Origin: Phymorhynchus buccinoides
Lineage: Eukaryota; Mollusca; Gastropoda; Neogastropoda; Raphitomidae
Direction: 5' to 3'
DNA: 64,000 nt
Assembly (NCBI GenBank): GCA_017654935.2
Contig: CM065690.1
Location: 12,437,862 to 12,501,861, forward strand
Below the pieces are notes generated by a model that was not told where the DNA came from, ran no database searches, and saw nothing but the letters and a program-made list of their open reading frames with translations. The first letter of the stretch is position 1, and each line of letters begins with the position of its first letter. Positions 22,301 through 32,009 of the stretch are shown here, piece by piece. A program made the position numbers and the translations under genes.

Positions 22301-24149
22301 GAAAAGCTAGGTGAGTCAGTGGGCCTGGGGAAAAGCTAGGTGAGTTAGTGGGCCGGGGAAAAGCAAGTGAGTTCATGGGCCGGGGGAAAAGTGGGCTAGG
22401 TGAGTTAGTGGGCAGAGGAAAAGCAAGTGAGTTTAGTGGGTTGGGAAAAAGCAAGTGAGTTTAGTGGGCCGGGGAAAAGCAAGTGAGTTTAGTGGGCCGG
22501 GGAAAAGCAAGTGAGTTTAGTGGGCTGGGGAAAAGCAAGTGAGTTTAGTGGGCTGGGGAAAAGCAAGTGAGTTTAGTGGGCTGGGGAAAAGCAAGTGAGT
22601 TTAGTGGGCTGGGGAAAAGCAAGTGAGTTTAGTGGGCCTGGGGAAAAGCAAGTGAGTTTAGTGGGCCGGGGAAAAGCAAGTGAGTTTAGTGGGCTGGGGA
22701 AAAGCAAGTGAGTTTAGTGGGCCAGGGAAAAGCAAGTGAGTTTAGTGGGCTGGGGAAAAGCAAGCGAGTTTAGTGGGCTGGGGAAAAGCAAGTGAGTTTA
22801 GTGGGCTGGGGAAAAGCAAGTGAGTTTAGTGGGCTGGGGAAAAGCAAGTGAGTTTAGTGGGCTGGGGAAAAGCAAGTGAGTTTAGTGGGCTGGGGAAAAG
22901 CAAGTGAGTTTAGTGGGCTGGGGAAAAGCAAGTGAGTTTAGTGGGCTGGGGAAAAGCAAGTGAGTTTAGTGGGCTGGGGAAAAGCAAGTGATTATTTAGT
23001 GGGCTGGGGAAAAGCAAGTGAGTTTAGTGGGCTGGGGGAAAAGCTAGGTGAGTTTAGTGGGCTGGGGAAAAGCTAGGTGAGTTTAGTGGGCCGGGGAAAA
23101 GCAAGTGAGTTGAGTGGGCCGGGGAAAAGCTAAGTGAGTTTAGTGGGCCGGGGAAAAGCTAGGTGAGTGAGCAAGTTTAGTGGGCCGGGGAAAAGCTAGG
23201 TGAGTTAGTGGGCCGGGGAAAAGCTAGTTTAGTGTGAGTGAATGGGCCGGGGAAAAGCTAGGTGAGTTAGTGGGCCGGGGAAAAGCTAGGTTAAGTAAAT
23301 GGGCCAGGAAAAAGCTAGGTGAGTTAGTGGGCCGGGGAAAAGTAAGGTTAATTAAATGGGCCAGGAAAAAGCTAGGTGAGTTAGTGGGCCGGGGAAAAGC
23401 AAGGTGATTAAATGGGCCAGGAAAAAGCTAGGTGAGTTAGTGGGCCGGGGAAAAGCAGGTGAGTTTAATGGGCCGGGGGAAAAGCTAGGTGAGTCAGTGG
23501 GCTGGGGAAAAGCAAGGTTAATTAAATGGGCCAGGAAAAAGCTAGGTGAGTTAGTGGGCCAGGAAAAAGCTAGGTGAGTGAATGGGCCAGGAAAAAGCTA
23601 GGTGAGTTAGTGGGCCGGGGAAAAGCAAGTGAGTTTAGTGGGCCGGGGGAAAAGCTAGGTGAGTCAGTGGGCTGGGGAAAAGCAAGGTTAATTAAATGGG
23701 CCAGGAAAAAGCTAGGTGAGTTAGTGGGCCGGGGAAAAGCAAGGTTAATTAAATGGGCCGGGGAAAAGCAAGGTGAGTTAGTGGGCCGGGGAAAAGCAAG
23801 CGGGGCCTGGTGCTGGTGAAGACGATATCACTGCTGCTGGTGGCCACCTACACCGAGAGCATGTTCCCCAGCGTCTGTGTGGAGGCCGTGGAAAAGCTAG
23901 GTCAGTCGGCATTCTTGCCAACTTTCCGCTCTTTGTTACACTAGAGCATGTGCGGAGAAGAGCTCTCGCGTACGCAGAATATTAAACCAAGTTATTGCAC
24001 AAGTCTATAAAAAAAAATTACTTTAGCCTCTTTCACATTTTGGTCTCGAGACCTGTATGCTTGCAAACCAAGTACCCGGAAGTACACAGATTTTAACTTT
24101 GGTATTTCTTGCTGTTTCAGCCGATTATTTCAAGGAGAAGGGCAAATAG
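19274..24149 (+). CDS. PFN4: Profilin-4, spliced gene with four coding exons
   Basis: Joining 19274-19390, 21364-21498, 22177-22282 and 24121-24149 gives a 128-residue protein (human PFN4 has 129). Conserved blocks line up with PFN4 without gaps: the N-terminal MSQLQNLL, the VGFN block ending exon 1, REEGIYF and [14 protein letters not shown] in exon 2, [20 protein letters not shown] in exon 3, and a lysine-rich tail ending EKGK. PFN4 is the divergent, testis-enriched profilin of animals. In that family it binds phospholipid rather than actin strongly and is linked to spermatid actin and acrosome organisation (family knowledge). Intron phases are 0, 0 and 1; all boundaries are GT-AG. The ATG at 19274 was chosen because it matches the PFN4 N-terminus; an AG at 19259-19260 just upstream could be the acceptor of an intron in the 5' UTR. 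Oddities: exon 3 is duplicated around a minisatellite and the exon 2 acceptor is duplicated. It is convergent with the CLIC gene. Confidence 0.9.
19890..20292 (-). mobile_element. CAGCACCACGAAAG-type MITE in PFN4 intron 1
   Basis: GTGACCCGGCCAGCACCACG to CCCTTTCGTGGTGCTGGGTCAC; CAATTG lies just outside each end, a possible target duplication. Inverse to the copy at 20797-21219 in the same intron. Confidence 0.8.
20797..21219 (+). mobile_element. CAGCACCACGAAAG-type MITE in PFN4 intron 1, second copy
   Basis: GTGATCCAGCACCACGAAAG to GTGCTGGGTCAC, about 500 bases after the inverse copy; the two could pair in the pre-mRNA. Confidence 0.8.
21250..21369 (+). repeat. Exact-period 60-bp tandem duplication of the PFN4 exon 2 acceptor
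   Basis: Two 60-bp copies (21250-21309 and 21310-21369) differ at only a few bases. Each ends with a pyrimidine-rich stretch, then CATCAG, then CTSTAC, so each carries an apparently usable acceptor. Use of the upstream AG (21302-21303) would add 60 nt in frame but reads CTC TAC TAG, an immediate stop. The downstream AG (21362-21363) gives the conserved reading frame. The intron end and the first bases of exon 2 are therefore duplicated as a unit. Confidence 0.85.
21364..21498 (+). CDS. PFN4: PFN4 coding exon 2
   Basis: Encodes 45 residues, from [10 protein letters not shown] through [13 protein letters not shown]. Acceptor TCATCAG|CTG, donor TGC|GTGAGT, both phase 0. The REEGIYF and [10 protein letters not shown] blocks are the strongest PFN4 signature. 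The downstream intron contains a poly(C) run, a 3'-truncated CAA-tailed retroposon and a truncated tRNA-SINE. Confidence 0.92.
21552..21713 (+). mobile_element. (CAA)n-tailed retroposon, 5'-truncated copy in PFN4 intron 2
   Basis: Contains TTGGGAGTGTGGCTGCCCCA, CTGTTGGGATGATCCCTGGA and ends CAATGGCAACAAC. Opposite orientation to the other two copies. Confidence 0.65.
21876..22135 (+). mobile_element. tRNA-derived SINE, 5'-truncated, in PFN4 intron 2
   Basis: Starts at GATAAACCGAGGTCCCGTGT and continues to the conserved 3' end (CTATGTGACTGTAAAGTACC). Lacks the tRNA-like head, so it cannot be transcribed from its own promoter. Ends about 40 bases before exon 3 copy A. Confidence 0.8.
22177..22282 (+). 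CDS. PFN4: PFN4 coding exon 3, copy A (intact acceptor)
   Basis: 106 nt encoding [20 protein letters not shown] and on to VEAVEKL plus one base. The acceptor has a good pyrimidine tract (CCTTTTGTTGATCAG) and the donor CTAG|GTGAGT is near consensus. This copy keeps the ancestral upstream intron, but its donor runs straight into the 28-bp minisatellite. Confidence 0.9.
22283..23794 (+). repeat. 28-bp minisatellite, about 54 units, made of splice-donor-like repeats
   Basis: The array begins at the exon 3 copy A donor and ends inside the first bases of copy B. The unit is roughly GTGAGTTTAGTGGGCTGGGG followed by AAAAGCAA, so most units recreate an exon end plus GTGAGT. Three zones are visible: a short entry zone with GCTAGGTGAGT, a homogenised centre with GCAAGTGAGTTTAGT, and a distal zone of alternating GCTAGGTGAG and GCAAGGTTAATTAAAT types that behaves as a higher-order dimer. 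Readthrough from copy A meets a stop within the first units, so it is not coding. Confidence 0.95.
23795..23900 (+). pseudogene. PFN4 exon 3, copy B (acceptor lost)
   Basis: A second 106-nt copy of exon 3. It differs from copy A at four positions, and all four are synonymous (TTG/CTG, ACT/ACG, ACT/ACC, AGT/AGC). Its left edge joins the minisatellite at a shared AGCAAG. The bases before it are GGGGAAA, so there is neither an AG nor a pyrimidine tract; the nearest in-frame AG is inside the exon at 23799-23800. Its right edge keeps a donor, CTAG|GTCAGT, and the ancestral downstream intron. As 106 is not a multiple of three, including both copies would shift the frame; they could only be alternatives. 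Confidence 0.8.
24121..24149 (+). CDS. PFN4: PFN4 coding exon 4 (terminal)
   Basis: Acceptor TTGCTGTTTCAG|CC. The exon completes a split Ala codon and encodes DYFKEKGK followed by TAG at 24147-24149, matching the DYLRKKG-type tail of PFN4. No canonical AATAAA was found in the next 200 bases; ATAAAA near 24246 is a weak candidate. Confidence 0.85.
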
Positions 24150-24494
24150 AACAGATTCAGAGAGACGCGGGCGCATTCACATCATCCGAGACATCACTAC
24201 GAAAGTCACTCAGCTATTCAGGCGCAGATCAGAGACAACTTACCATAAAATACGGACTGTAAGCCGCTGCTTTTTTCCTCAACTTTGGCCCATGCGGATT
24301 ATAGACTGATTATAGACTGACAACATTACTGGTTGATCCAAGTTTATCTTTCGCTTTGAGATCGGGGTTACAGTGGAATCCTGATAACTCAAAAACTGGT
24401 AACGCCCAAAACACTTGATGACTCACAATAATGTTTGGGTCCCAGTTTAATAATCTTTATGTTAAGAAGTCTTTTAAACTCAAAATATTGGCTA

Positions 24495-24733
24495 TCTCTA
24501 TGAGTAGGTTGATGCATTTTTTTCAGCTTAGGCTATTAGCTTCAGACTGGGTTTTTTTCAAAATGGCCAACAGTCACCCTACCAAATTGTAATGCTTATA
24601 ACTCTAAAACGGAAACCGTTACAAGAATGGTTCTTTATATCATTTGAAAGAGAATTGTCTGAAGTTTCTAGCTGTACCATTATCTCAGAATGGTCATGTT
24701 GACACTTAATGTCCCTTTCGTGATGCTATGACA
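24495..24733 (+). mobile_element. Diverged CAGCACCACGAAAG-type MITE downstream of PFN4
   Basis: Contains GCTTATAACTCTAAAACGGA and CACTTAATGTCCCTTTCGTG. Lies beside a TACAGTGGAATCCTGATAAC element end (24370) that recurs inverted at 59085-59195. Confidence 0.6.
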
Positions 24734-25283
24734 CATATACTGTACTTGCATTTATTCTAACTCTTGAAAGATTCCAGTTATGTTATTATTGTACATGTAT
24801 GTACTTGTATCTTGAATGTGAAAGCATTTCTGTGGACTGTGATGCGAGGATTTGTTGAATGAATCTCCAAAAATACCATCATTTTTGCTGGTCTTCAGTT
24901 GTGATCTATAAACCGCAATCTGTGATTTTTTTGATGACATTGCTTTGCTTTTCATTTTGAAGGGATTATACCAAAGACTCTAAAAGGGTAAGATGGACTA
25001 CTTAAGAGTTACGGCGAGCCGGGCTGATAGAGTTATCGTTAGTGGGGTAGTTATCCAAAGTATAACTGGCTCATGAAAAGCGATAACTCTCTCAGGTTTG
25101 AAAAAAAGAGTTAATGTAACCTAAATGTGTCACGTTTAAAAGGGACATAACCAGTGTTTCTGTCCTCACTACTCATATAGGGAAAAGGGACCGGATGTTA
25201 GTCTTTCTTTTCAGTGTCTTTGATTATACACAATTTCAAAGTTGTGAATATTTGAGATCTAGAGAATAATATAATGGTGTGTT

Positions 25284-25435
25284 AAGGACCAGCCACACAT
25301 CCACTAAAATCATACGACTGTACGATACGATTCGATCACGTGGTCTCCAAGAACAAATGATTCGCGCTTTGAGATAACATGATCGGATCGTATCGTACAG
25401 TTGTACGATTTTAGCTGACGTGTGCAGCTAAAACA
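25284..25435. mobile_element. Palindromic MITE with CGTATCGTAC core
   Basis: Arms CTAAAATCATACGACTGTAC... and ...GTACAGTTGTACGATTTTAG are complementary with a centre of about 60 bases. Related end fragments (CCACAC, CGTATCG) occur near 11.88, 15.49 and 16.45-16.56 kb. Confidence 0.6.
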
Positions 25436-25950
25436 CTCAACACTGGCTTTTCATTGTTTCAAAATGGATGGAAGTTCAGTTTAACGTCATGTATCGGCTT
25501 TCACCATGTACGACGGGCTGAACAAACCAACCAAGGTATAAAGAAAAATTTATGTTCCTGAATCACTGTCTTAGCCAAAAGGCCGAGAAGCGATCAGAAT
25601 TGTTTCAAAATGTCACACTTATTTATACAGGTATACAGGTGTTATATTTTTGTGGTGGTTTCATTTTTGAATTATATTTACACAGGTATTAACCCAAGTA
25701 TTCTATTTCTTGTGGTGGTTTTATTTTTTAAGACAATCAACAACAAAATAATCAAGTTATGTTGGCAATAAGCCATGTGCATTCTTATTGTTTTTGCCTG
25801 GTCAATTTTGTACGCTTTTTCCCCCTTTAAGTAAAAAAATGTATACATGTGTGTGTGCTTGTGCCGAAATGGCTGAGAGTAATGAGGAAAAAAAATAAAT
25901 AAAAATAAATGATTATGACTATTTTCAAGGTTTAAAGGACGAGGTGCCGT

Positions 25951-26535
25951 AATTCGCGGACTATAAGCCGCAACGTGGTTTTTTTACACCACCCCCCCCC
26001 CCCCCCCCTGCGGCTTTTTTCGGACTATAAGGCGATACTTTTTTTTTCAAAGACTCAGACCCCTGCGCCTTATAATGTGACTGATGAAAAAGTAAGAAAA
26101 TATAGTAACAAAATCTGAAATTTGGGTAAAATTAGTACAAAGGTGAACCCTTATAGTCCGAAAAATATGGTACTGTTCCGCAGCCTAAACGTTGCCGAAA
26201 GTGAAAGTAAACTCAACTCAGAGTCAGTGGCATCCTTGATTCAGACCTTTGATCTGCCAGGCCTTGTTCACGGTTGATGACAAAAAACATCACCTTGATT
26301 TCGGTATATTGTTTCACAAAATGACGATCTGTTTCGCGGTCCCGACACTTTCGTTTTGACAGTCAACACACCCCGCGATCAACTCTAGACTCTAGTACGG
26401 AAGCTGAGATCATGCATCGACATTTTTCCGTGGCTTATGTTTTGACGCGGCTTATGCATTACTTTTTTCAGATTTGTTTTTTAAAGTAGGGGGTGCAGCT
26501 TATATTACGAAGCAGCTTGTCCGTGAATTGCGGTA
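25951..26535 (+). mobile_element. GGACTATAAG-type MITEs, one nested in another
   Basis: Outer ends: GCCGTAATTCGCGGACTATA and its inverse near 26535 (TTGTCCGTGAATTGCGGTAG). Inner ends: TTTTTCGGACTATAAGGCG (about 26023) and CTTATAGTCCGAAAAATATGGTA (about 26172). A poly(C) run lies between the left ends. Confidence 0.6.
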
Positions 26536-26691
26536 GTTTATAGCTTTAAAACAATGTATCCTAGTCACTGAAATTGTCAAATAAATTGACAATGTGCATA
26601 CCTATTCACTCAGGATAGGTGATCGAGAGCTTTGTAATTGTGTGCATATGTGCAAATTGTCATTGAAGACGAATGAAGATGACTAATTTGA

Positions 26692-27185
26692 TACAGACAA
26701 ACCCCTATTTTACGACCCTCTGTTAAGCGACCACCTCTCATTTGAGACCGGATTTGTTGGCACAGATGCATTTTACTATGTAAACGACCTCCTCTAAAAC
26801 GCGACTTACGACCGCCATTTTGTTGGTTTTTACGACCGTTGCTGTCGTCTGCATAGACTTCGAGCAAAGGGAAACAACCACGGTCAAGGGCCTGAAAGCG
26901 GAGTCGCTTCCCTTGTTGTAGAAAAGATGGCGGAGAGGTGACTTTGACCAGACTTTGTGGAGGTGATTAAAAGAAGTCGGCAAAGTGAAACTGTAATATC
27001 GATTGCACAATCCTATGGAGTTGGAAAGACCCGAATCCAGTTTTAATATGTCATTGTATGTGTGCATGAAGAAGAGAGTATGAATTGCTGAACTTTTTCT
27101 TTCTACGGCTGCCAGTGAAAACCTCCGTACGACCCCTCCAATTTACGACCGATTTTTCAAGTCTTAAAATAGAGGTTTGTCTGTA
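26692..27185 (+). mobile_element. Pogo/Tigger-like DNA transposon remnant with a transposase HTH relic
   Basis: 494 bp bounded by TACAGACAAACCCCTATTTT and its inverted complement ending AGAGGTTTGTCTGTA; TA at both edges. Inside, 26950-27050 reads VEVIKRSRQSETVISIAQSY, then GVGKTRIQF and a stop: a helix-turn-helix resembling the N-terminal CENP-B/Tigger domain (family pattern '...AxxFGVGKTQIQ'). The rest of the transposase is deleted. This is the only transposase trace found and supports a pogo-type source for the TA-flanked MITEs. Confidence 0.65.
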
Positions 27186-27379
27186 GTGTGATAACAAGTA
27201 TTTTGTGTGTATTATATGTGCAATGCCAAAAGTGCATTTCGTAAGATACGCTCGTGCAATGCAAGCGTTTCCCACGCTTTGTGTGGCGTAATAAAACATG
27301 CGCACGGTTTCTTCAGTTCTTGTGCAGGCTCACTTTCATGCTATGTATGTGTGTGTATGCCAGTGTGAATGTGTGATGC

Positions 27380-27500
27380 CAGTGTGAAGGAACAGAGCTT
27401 TTCGTTCCCAAGCACCACACATCTGGAACAATCTCCCTTTCTCTCTCCATCTCTTGTCATCCTTCAAAACTGGCCTGAAGCAGACCCGTTTACCCTGATA
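27380..27500 (+). mobile_element. Short relic of a LINE ORF2 C-terminus
   Basis: One frame reads RAFRSQAPHIWNNLPFSL, then SSFKTGLKQTRL, resembling the 'RAFSVAAPRLWNSLP...SSFKSKLKTHLF' end found in many non-LTR retrotransposons. It is very short and surrounded by other repeats; moderate certainty. Confidence 0.5.
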
Positions 27501-27605
27501 TTGGGCTTCGTGCATTCAAAATCCAAAATATTTTTCTCACAAAATAGGAGTACTCCAACAGAAAAGTTTGACAAATGAAATGCAAACATGCATACATTTG
27601 TATAA

Positions 27606-27932
27606 CAACTTTCCCCTGTGGGGATACCGGGGAGTCTTTCGTATAAATAGCTCCCCCAACTTCTGGAAGTCCTGTGCTTGTAACTTCCTCTAATCTGTCA
27701 CTCTTTTTGACTCTGCGTTTTCCTTTTGCTTGCTGTCATCATCTATCTTTCTGCATTTCCGGTCCATTCTCCTGCCTTTTTTCAAGAAATGCTTTCAAAA
27801 CGATTTCCTCCAGCCGAAGTCGGACATGCTGGGCCTAACTATTTCTTACTTAGGCGCATAACGGCAGCATGGCGCATCTGCGCTCATAATTGACAGGACA
27901 CTGTCTGAGCGATCGAAGAAGAAGAAGTATAA
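27606..27932 (+). mobile_element. Retroposon-like repeat with GAAGAAGAAG tail
   Basis: Begins CCTGTGGGGATACCGGGGAG, contains CTTGTAACTTCCTCTAATCT and TTGACTCTGCGTTTTCC, and ends GCGATCGAAGAAGAAGAAG. Relatives: 38863-39184 (+), 56505-56845 (+, different end), 32802-33145 (-), 52655-53245 (-), and a tail fragment at 44095-44165. The shared oriented GAAG-rich tail suggests retroposition; two subfamilies differ in their distal half. No coding capacity seen. Confidence 0.65.
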
Positions 27933-28369
27933 CTACTAGAAATACTGTGTCAAAAGTATCATCCATTTAAATTTACACCACACATACACAGAGCGCATGT
28001 TTCCCGAATGAGGCAATATACAGAAATGAGTTTTTCAGTGTAAATTTCCCCCATGTGCCGTATTAATCATATTTCTGTCAAATATGTGTACAAAATATAG
28101 TGAAATCTTATGGGTAAACAGGTCTGCTGAAGACGCAACTTTTCCAAAAAAGAATCTGTTAATTTCTGTCTGTACTGACCATTCACCCTCAGTCCACCCT
28201 GTAAATTTTTTTAATTTTTTAAATGTGAGTTGTGTGAGTGCGGTAATGTTGCTTTTTTTTCATTCATGTAAAGATATGTTTCTAAATATTTTTGTAAGTA
28301 CATGTATTTTGAATATCTTTTGTGTGCGTGAGGTGAACTTACTTTTTTTTTTTCTCTCCACGTTTTCAT

Positions 28370-28439
28370 GTAAAGCGCGGTGAGTCCTGCTGTGTCAGGA
28401 GAATAGCGCTATGGAAGTATTATTATTATTATTATTAGT
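28370..28439 (+). mobile_element. LINE/SINE 3' end with (ATT)n tail
   Basis: AAAGCGCGGTGAGTCCTGCT followed by TAGCGCTATGGAAGTATT and (ATT)n. The 'GCGCTATxxAA + (ATT)n' ending is typical of mollusc non-LTR elements. It could be the 3' end of the relic at 27.4 kb, interrupted by the GAAG-tailed element at 27.6-27.9 kb. Confidence 0.5.
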
Positions 28440-28628
28440 GTTATTAATGTAGGTTACTACTGTCAGCAGAGAATTATTTTTAAATACTTGACACTCAATT
28501 TTGTTTTGCATGCCAAAATCGATAATTTGTATACATCTGAATTTGCGCAGTTCACATTTTCCCAAAACATGCTTTTCAATATCTTTTTGTCTCAATCATT
28601 GAAACTAAAAGATACATTTGAATCAGAA

Positions 28629-29252
28629 GCATAGGTGTCAACCCAATATTCCTTTTTTCAAAACTTCCCTTATTGGAAAATAATTTCCCCCTTACTTCAA
28701 GCCTGAAAACCGTATAAATTTCAGAACAGGCAAAACCATGAAAAAGTTGCAGTGAATACATTATATTCAGACATCGTTTTCATGCAGTTTTGTTATATAT
28801 ATTGAAAAATGGGCAGGGGAGCGTACCTTCCTTTCTCAAAGGACAGGTTTTCCCATTCTTTCAAGTGTCTCCCACTCCCAACTCGTGCCTTTTTGGCCAC
28901 AGGGGGGTTCGTAGAACTGGAAGAATTAGCGTCCGCCATTTTCGATTCAAACAACGCTCACATGGAAGTTCTGAAGAAACCACGCATGCGCAGATTACCA
29001 GAACAAATCGCTCTCTGCGCATGACCGATCATCTAGCCTACTGCTTTCGTTTTCCTGTTCGGCTGCTTGGCGTCCGCGTTTGGTCGTCTGCTACCACAAA
29101 ATTCTATCGCTTCGCGGTTTGTCTCTGATTTCTGATCTGCCCGTATAAATCAGTTTAACCCGTATTGAAACTGTTATACGGCCGTACAGACCCAAAATCA
29201 TGGTTTTCCCGTACAGCAATACGGGAAAACCGTATAGGTTGACGACCTATGC
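28629..29252 (-). mobile_element. Possible TIR element containing a 48-codon reading frame
   Basis: Imperfect ends GCATAGGTGTCAAC and GTTGACGACCTATGC. On the - strand an ATG at 28939-28937 in AAAATGGCGG context opens MADANSSSSTNPPVAKKARV, then GSGRHLKEWENLSFEKGR and a stop near 28795. The composition (Ser-rich start, basic stretch, then Trp/aromatic) resembles the start of transposon-derived proteins but I recognise no domain. It could instead be a lone first exon. Confidence 0.3.
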
Positions 29253-29731
29253 AGAAGATCTCAAATACTCGAACATGTGCATTGCACACACACACACACA
29301 ACAAAAGAATTCAGTTTGTTGATATTGTTTTTATTAATGATTACAAGGCTTGTGTTACATACAGCGTGAACAGGCCACATTCTGCTATACCACCAGCGCA
29401 TATTGATTAGGGATTGATTGGGTTAATTATTTAATGAATCAAATAATAATAACAGTAATAATGGTGATAATGTTTTGACTACAGTTAGGACAAATCGCTG
29501 TTGATGGGAAATTATAAACGGATGAAATGAGGGTCACACGGCAGTTGTTCTTGAGTCGGAATATTAAACACAACATTTGTTTAAACGTGGAATAAACCAA
29601 ATTTAGCACCACTACCAAAAAAAAAAAAAAAAAAAAAAAATCAAGGAAAATTTGCTGACACTCAAATGATCCAATAAGGTCTTTGTTAAATCTAATTTTT
29701 ATAATCTATACCAATTTTGAACAAAAAGTGT

Positions 29732-30108
29732 TAAGCCTGTTCTTAACCATAGTTCTGGTTGGTAAACATGTTCGGTGGATTAGGTTTTGTATACGAAATA
29801 GAGTGTTGGACAACTAGTTTGGAAACAGCAATGTGGGCAAACACAGGTTGTGGCTCTTAGCCGCGCCGGTTAATGATATGCATACGTCATGAAAGGAATC
29901 TTCAACGCGAAAGAGTTCGACCAATCAAAACGAAGGAACACAGAGGTTCCCAAACCACAGCTTGAAAACCAAATACCTGTGTGCCAACCCCGCAGAAAAT
30001 GTTCCCCAACATGTGTTGGTGCGGTTCAGATGCAAAACTAGTTGGAAGTGTTGTCAAACACAGTTGGCAAACCAAGTATTGGCTTGATTAAGAACGGCCT
30101 TTAGAAAG
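29732..30108 (+). mobile_element. TIR element, unclassified
   Basis: Imperfect inverted ends TTAAGCCTGTTCTTAACCA and TTGATTAAGAACGGCCTTTA, about 375 bp, internally moderately GC-rich. No copy elsewhere in the window. Confidence 0.45.
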
Positions 30109-30334
30109 AATGTTGTTGAAAAGAAAAACCTTGTCACAGCAAAGCAGAACATTCAGAAAATTTAAAGGTGAAAGCATTTTTTTTTCTTTTCTTTTTTAAG
30201 GGGCGAGAGAGATTAATTAATACATGTATTTTGTATTAACAGTTTCACTTATTTTTAATGTTTATATTCATTCATACTTGTCTTCATGCTGATTGATTAT
30301 TCTTGGCTTGTCTTTAATGTGTATGTTTATCTGT

Positions 30335-30431
30335 ATGTTAACGCTTAGGCTTTTGTTCAGCGCTTTGAGCTCCCTGCAAAGGGAGTTAAGCGCTCTATAA
30401 ATAACCATTATTATTATTATTATTATTAATG
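30335..30431 (+). mobile_element. Second LINE/SINE 3' end with (ATT)n tail
   Basis: Contains GCGCTTTGAGCTCCCTGCAA, then GTTAAGCGCTCTATAAATAA and (ATT)n. Same ending type as at 28.4 kb. The upstream body cannot be delimited by eye. Confidence 0.55.
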
Positions 30432-30439
30432 CAATGCCT

Positions 30440-31990
30440 ACTTTTCTCTCTCATCTCAATTTAACACCCACCCACCCAATACTTCGGCATGAAGGAGGGC
30501 GATAGACAGGAAGAAGAAATTACTCTGGACATAAATTTTTGCTGTAATTTAAAATGAAAAAAACCCCATCAACCAAAGAAAACTTGTGAATCTCTCAAAA
30601 AAATTTCAATTTCAATGTTAACCGAAAAGTGTTCAACATTTTGCAGGGCTTACTTATTACACTGTTATGTTTTAATATCAGACTCAAGAAGACCGCAGCG
30701 TAGGGAGGGATCAATAAATAGCACAATTAGCACAATCGTTCATCGCAAGATAAAGGGGGCGTCCGAATGATTGATTCGAAAGGCAATGGACCTATGAAAA
30801 CTGTATTAAAACAAAAAAACGCACAAAATGATAACAAAAATCAACCTGAAGCCTAACATCAAACAACACAAAGAATCGTTAAAAGAGGCATCTAACAAGA
30901 GTATATTTCTCAAAACAACAACACAGGAGTCTGGGAGAAAAATAAAGCTAAATGAAAAAGACACATTTAAGGTACGACAGAACTTCATACACTCGTTAGC
31001 GTGGTTATATAAATGGAGACAAAAATAAGAACAACATTTGGTTATGCTTTTAGATTGAAACAAACAACAACAAAAGCACAGTTTTGGCCCTAAAAGATTC
31101 CACATAAAAGAACTGTTACATCAATCATTAACATTAAATAAATGGTCAGTTAATTTCCCAAAAATAATTTTACAAGTAAAAAAGCGAATTTACACGTAGT
31201 TGTACACATAAAAAAAGCGAACAAAATCCGAAACAGCATACAAGGCATTATCATTTACAGAGTTATTATTTTTTTCTGGATATTTTTGTACAGGTAAATA
31301 AATGCATAATTAAAAAAGAACGGTACATTTAGAAAAATGTTTTTTTGCATAAAAGCGGGGATTGACGAAAACAAAGCTGTGGTCCTTGCTAACGACCAAG
31401 GACAACCTGGAAAGAGGTCACATGTATACAAATGCATGCAATCGACGAGACGTTCAAAAAGCTTCCAATGTTTCGAAAGCCACAAGCAGACCAGAAGAAA
31501 ACACCAATAACACGGCAGAAACGAAAGGAGAGGACACACACACACAAACACGAAGAATAGAAAAACAGCATCAGGGCAGGGAAAAAACAGGGGGAAAGGT
31601 CGCAAGCAAGACGTATGCAGATGGACAGTGAAGGAGATCTTCGACGATGAGCGCTGAATCTCGCAGCTCAGATAAAACGGATGAATTTTTTTTTATAATT
31701 AAAAAAACAAACAACCATCTCGCGACTCCCCAGAGTAACTCGAGGAGTTTTTTTAGGCCGTGGTGACTTTTTGTGGCAGACTCGTGTGGTTTGTTAAAGA
31801 AGTGGACAAAGTGGAAAGTTTGTGGCTGGGCTTTGGCAACAAAAATGATTTTTTAACAAATACAATCCTTGATTAATTGCACAGTTTCGCTTGGGAAAAC
31901 CTGCTGTTCTGCACACCACCAGTCATCTTTTCCCCGGAATGGTTAATTAATGTCTTGAGAATGTCAACTATTTTGATTGTTTGGGGCGGT
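30440..31990. other. AT-rich stretch without recognised features
   Basis: Read on both strands; no conserved coding blocks and no repeat shared with the rest of the window. Confidence 0.5.
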
Positions 31991-32009
31991 GGGTGGGTGC
32001 TTAGACGAT

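Noticed and set aside
29616..29641. Poly(A) run as a processed pseudogene tail
   Set aside because: No coding-like sequence upstream and no target duplication identified; treated as a simple A run.
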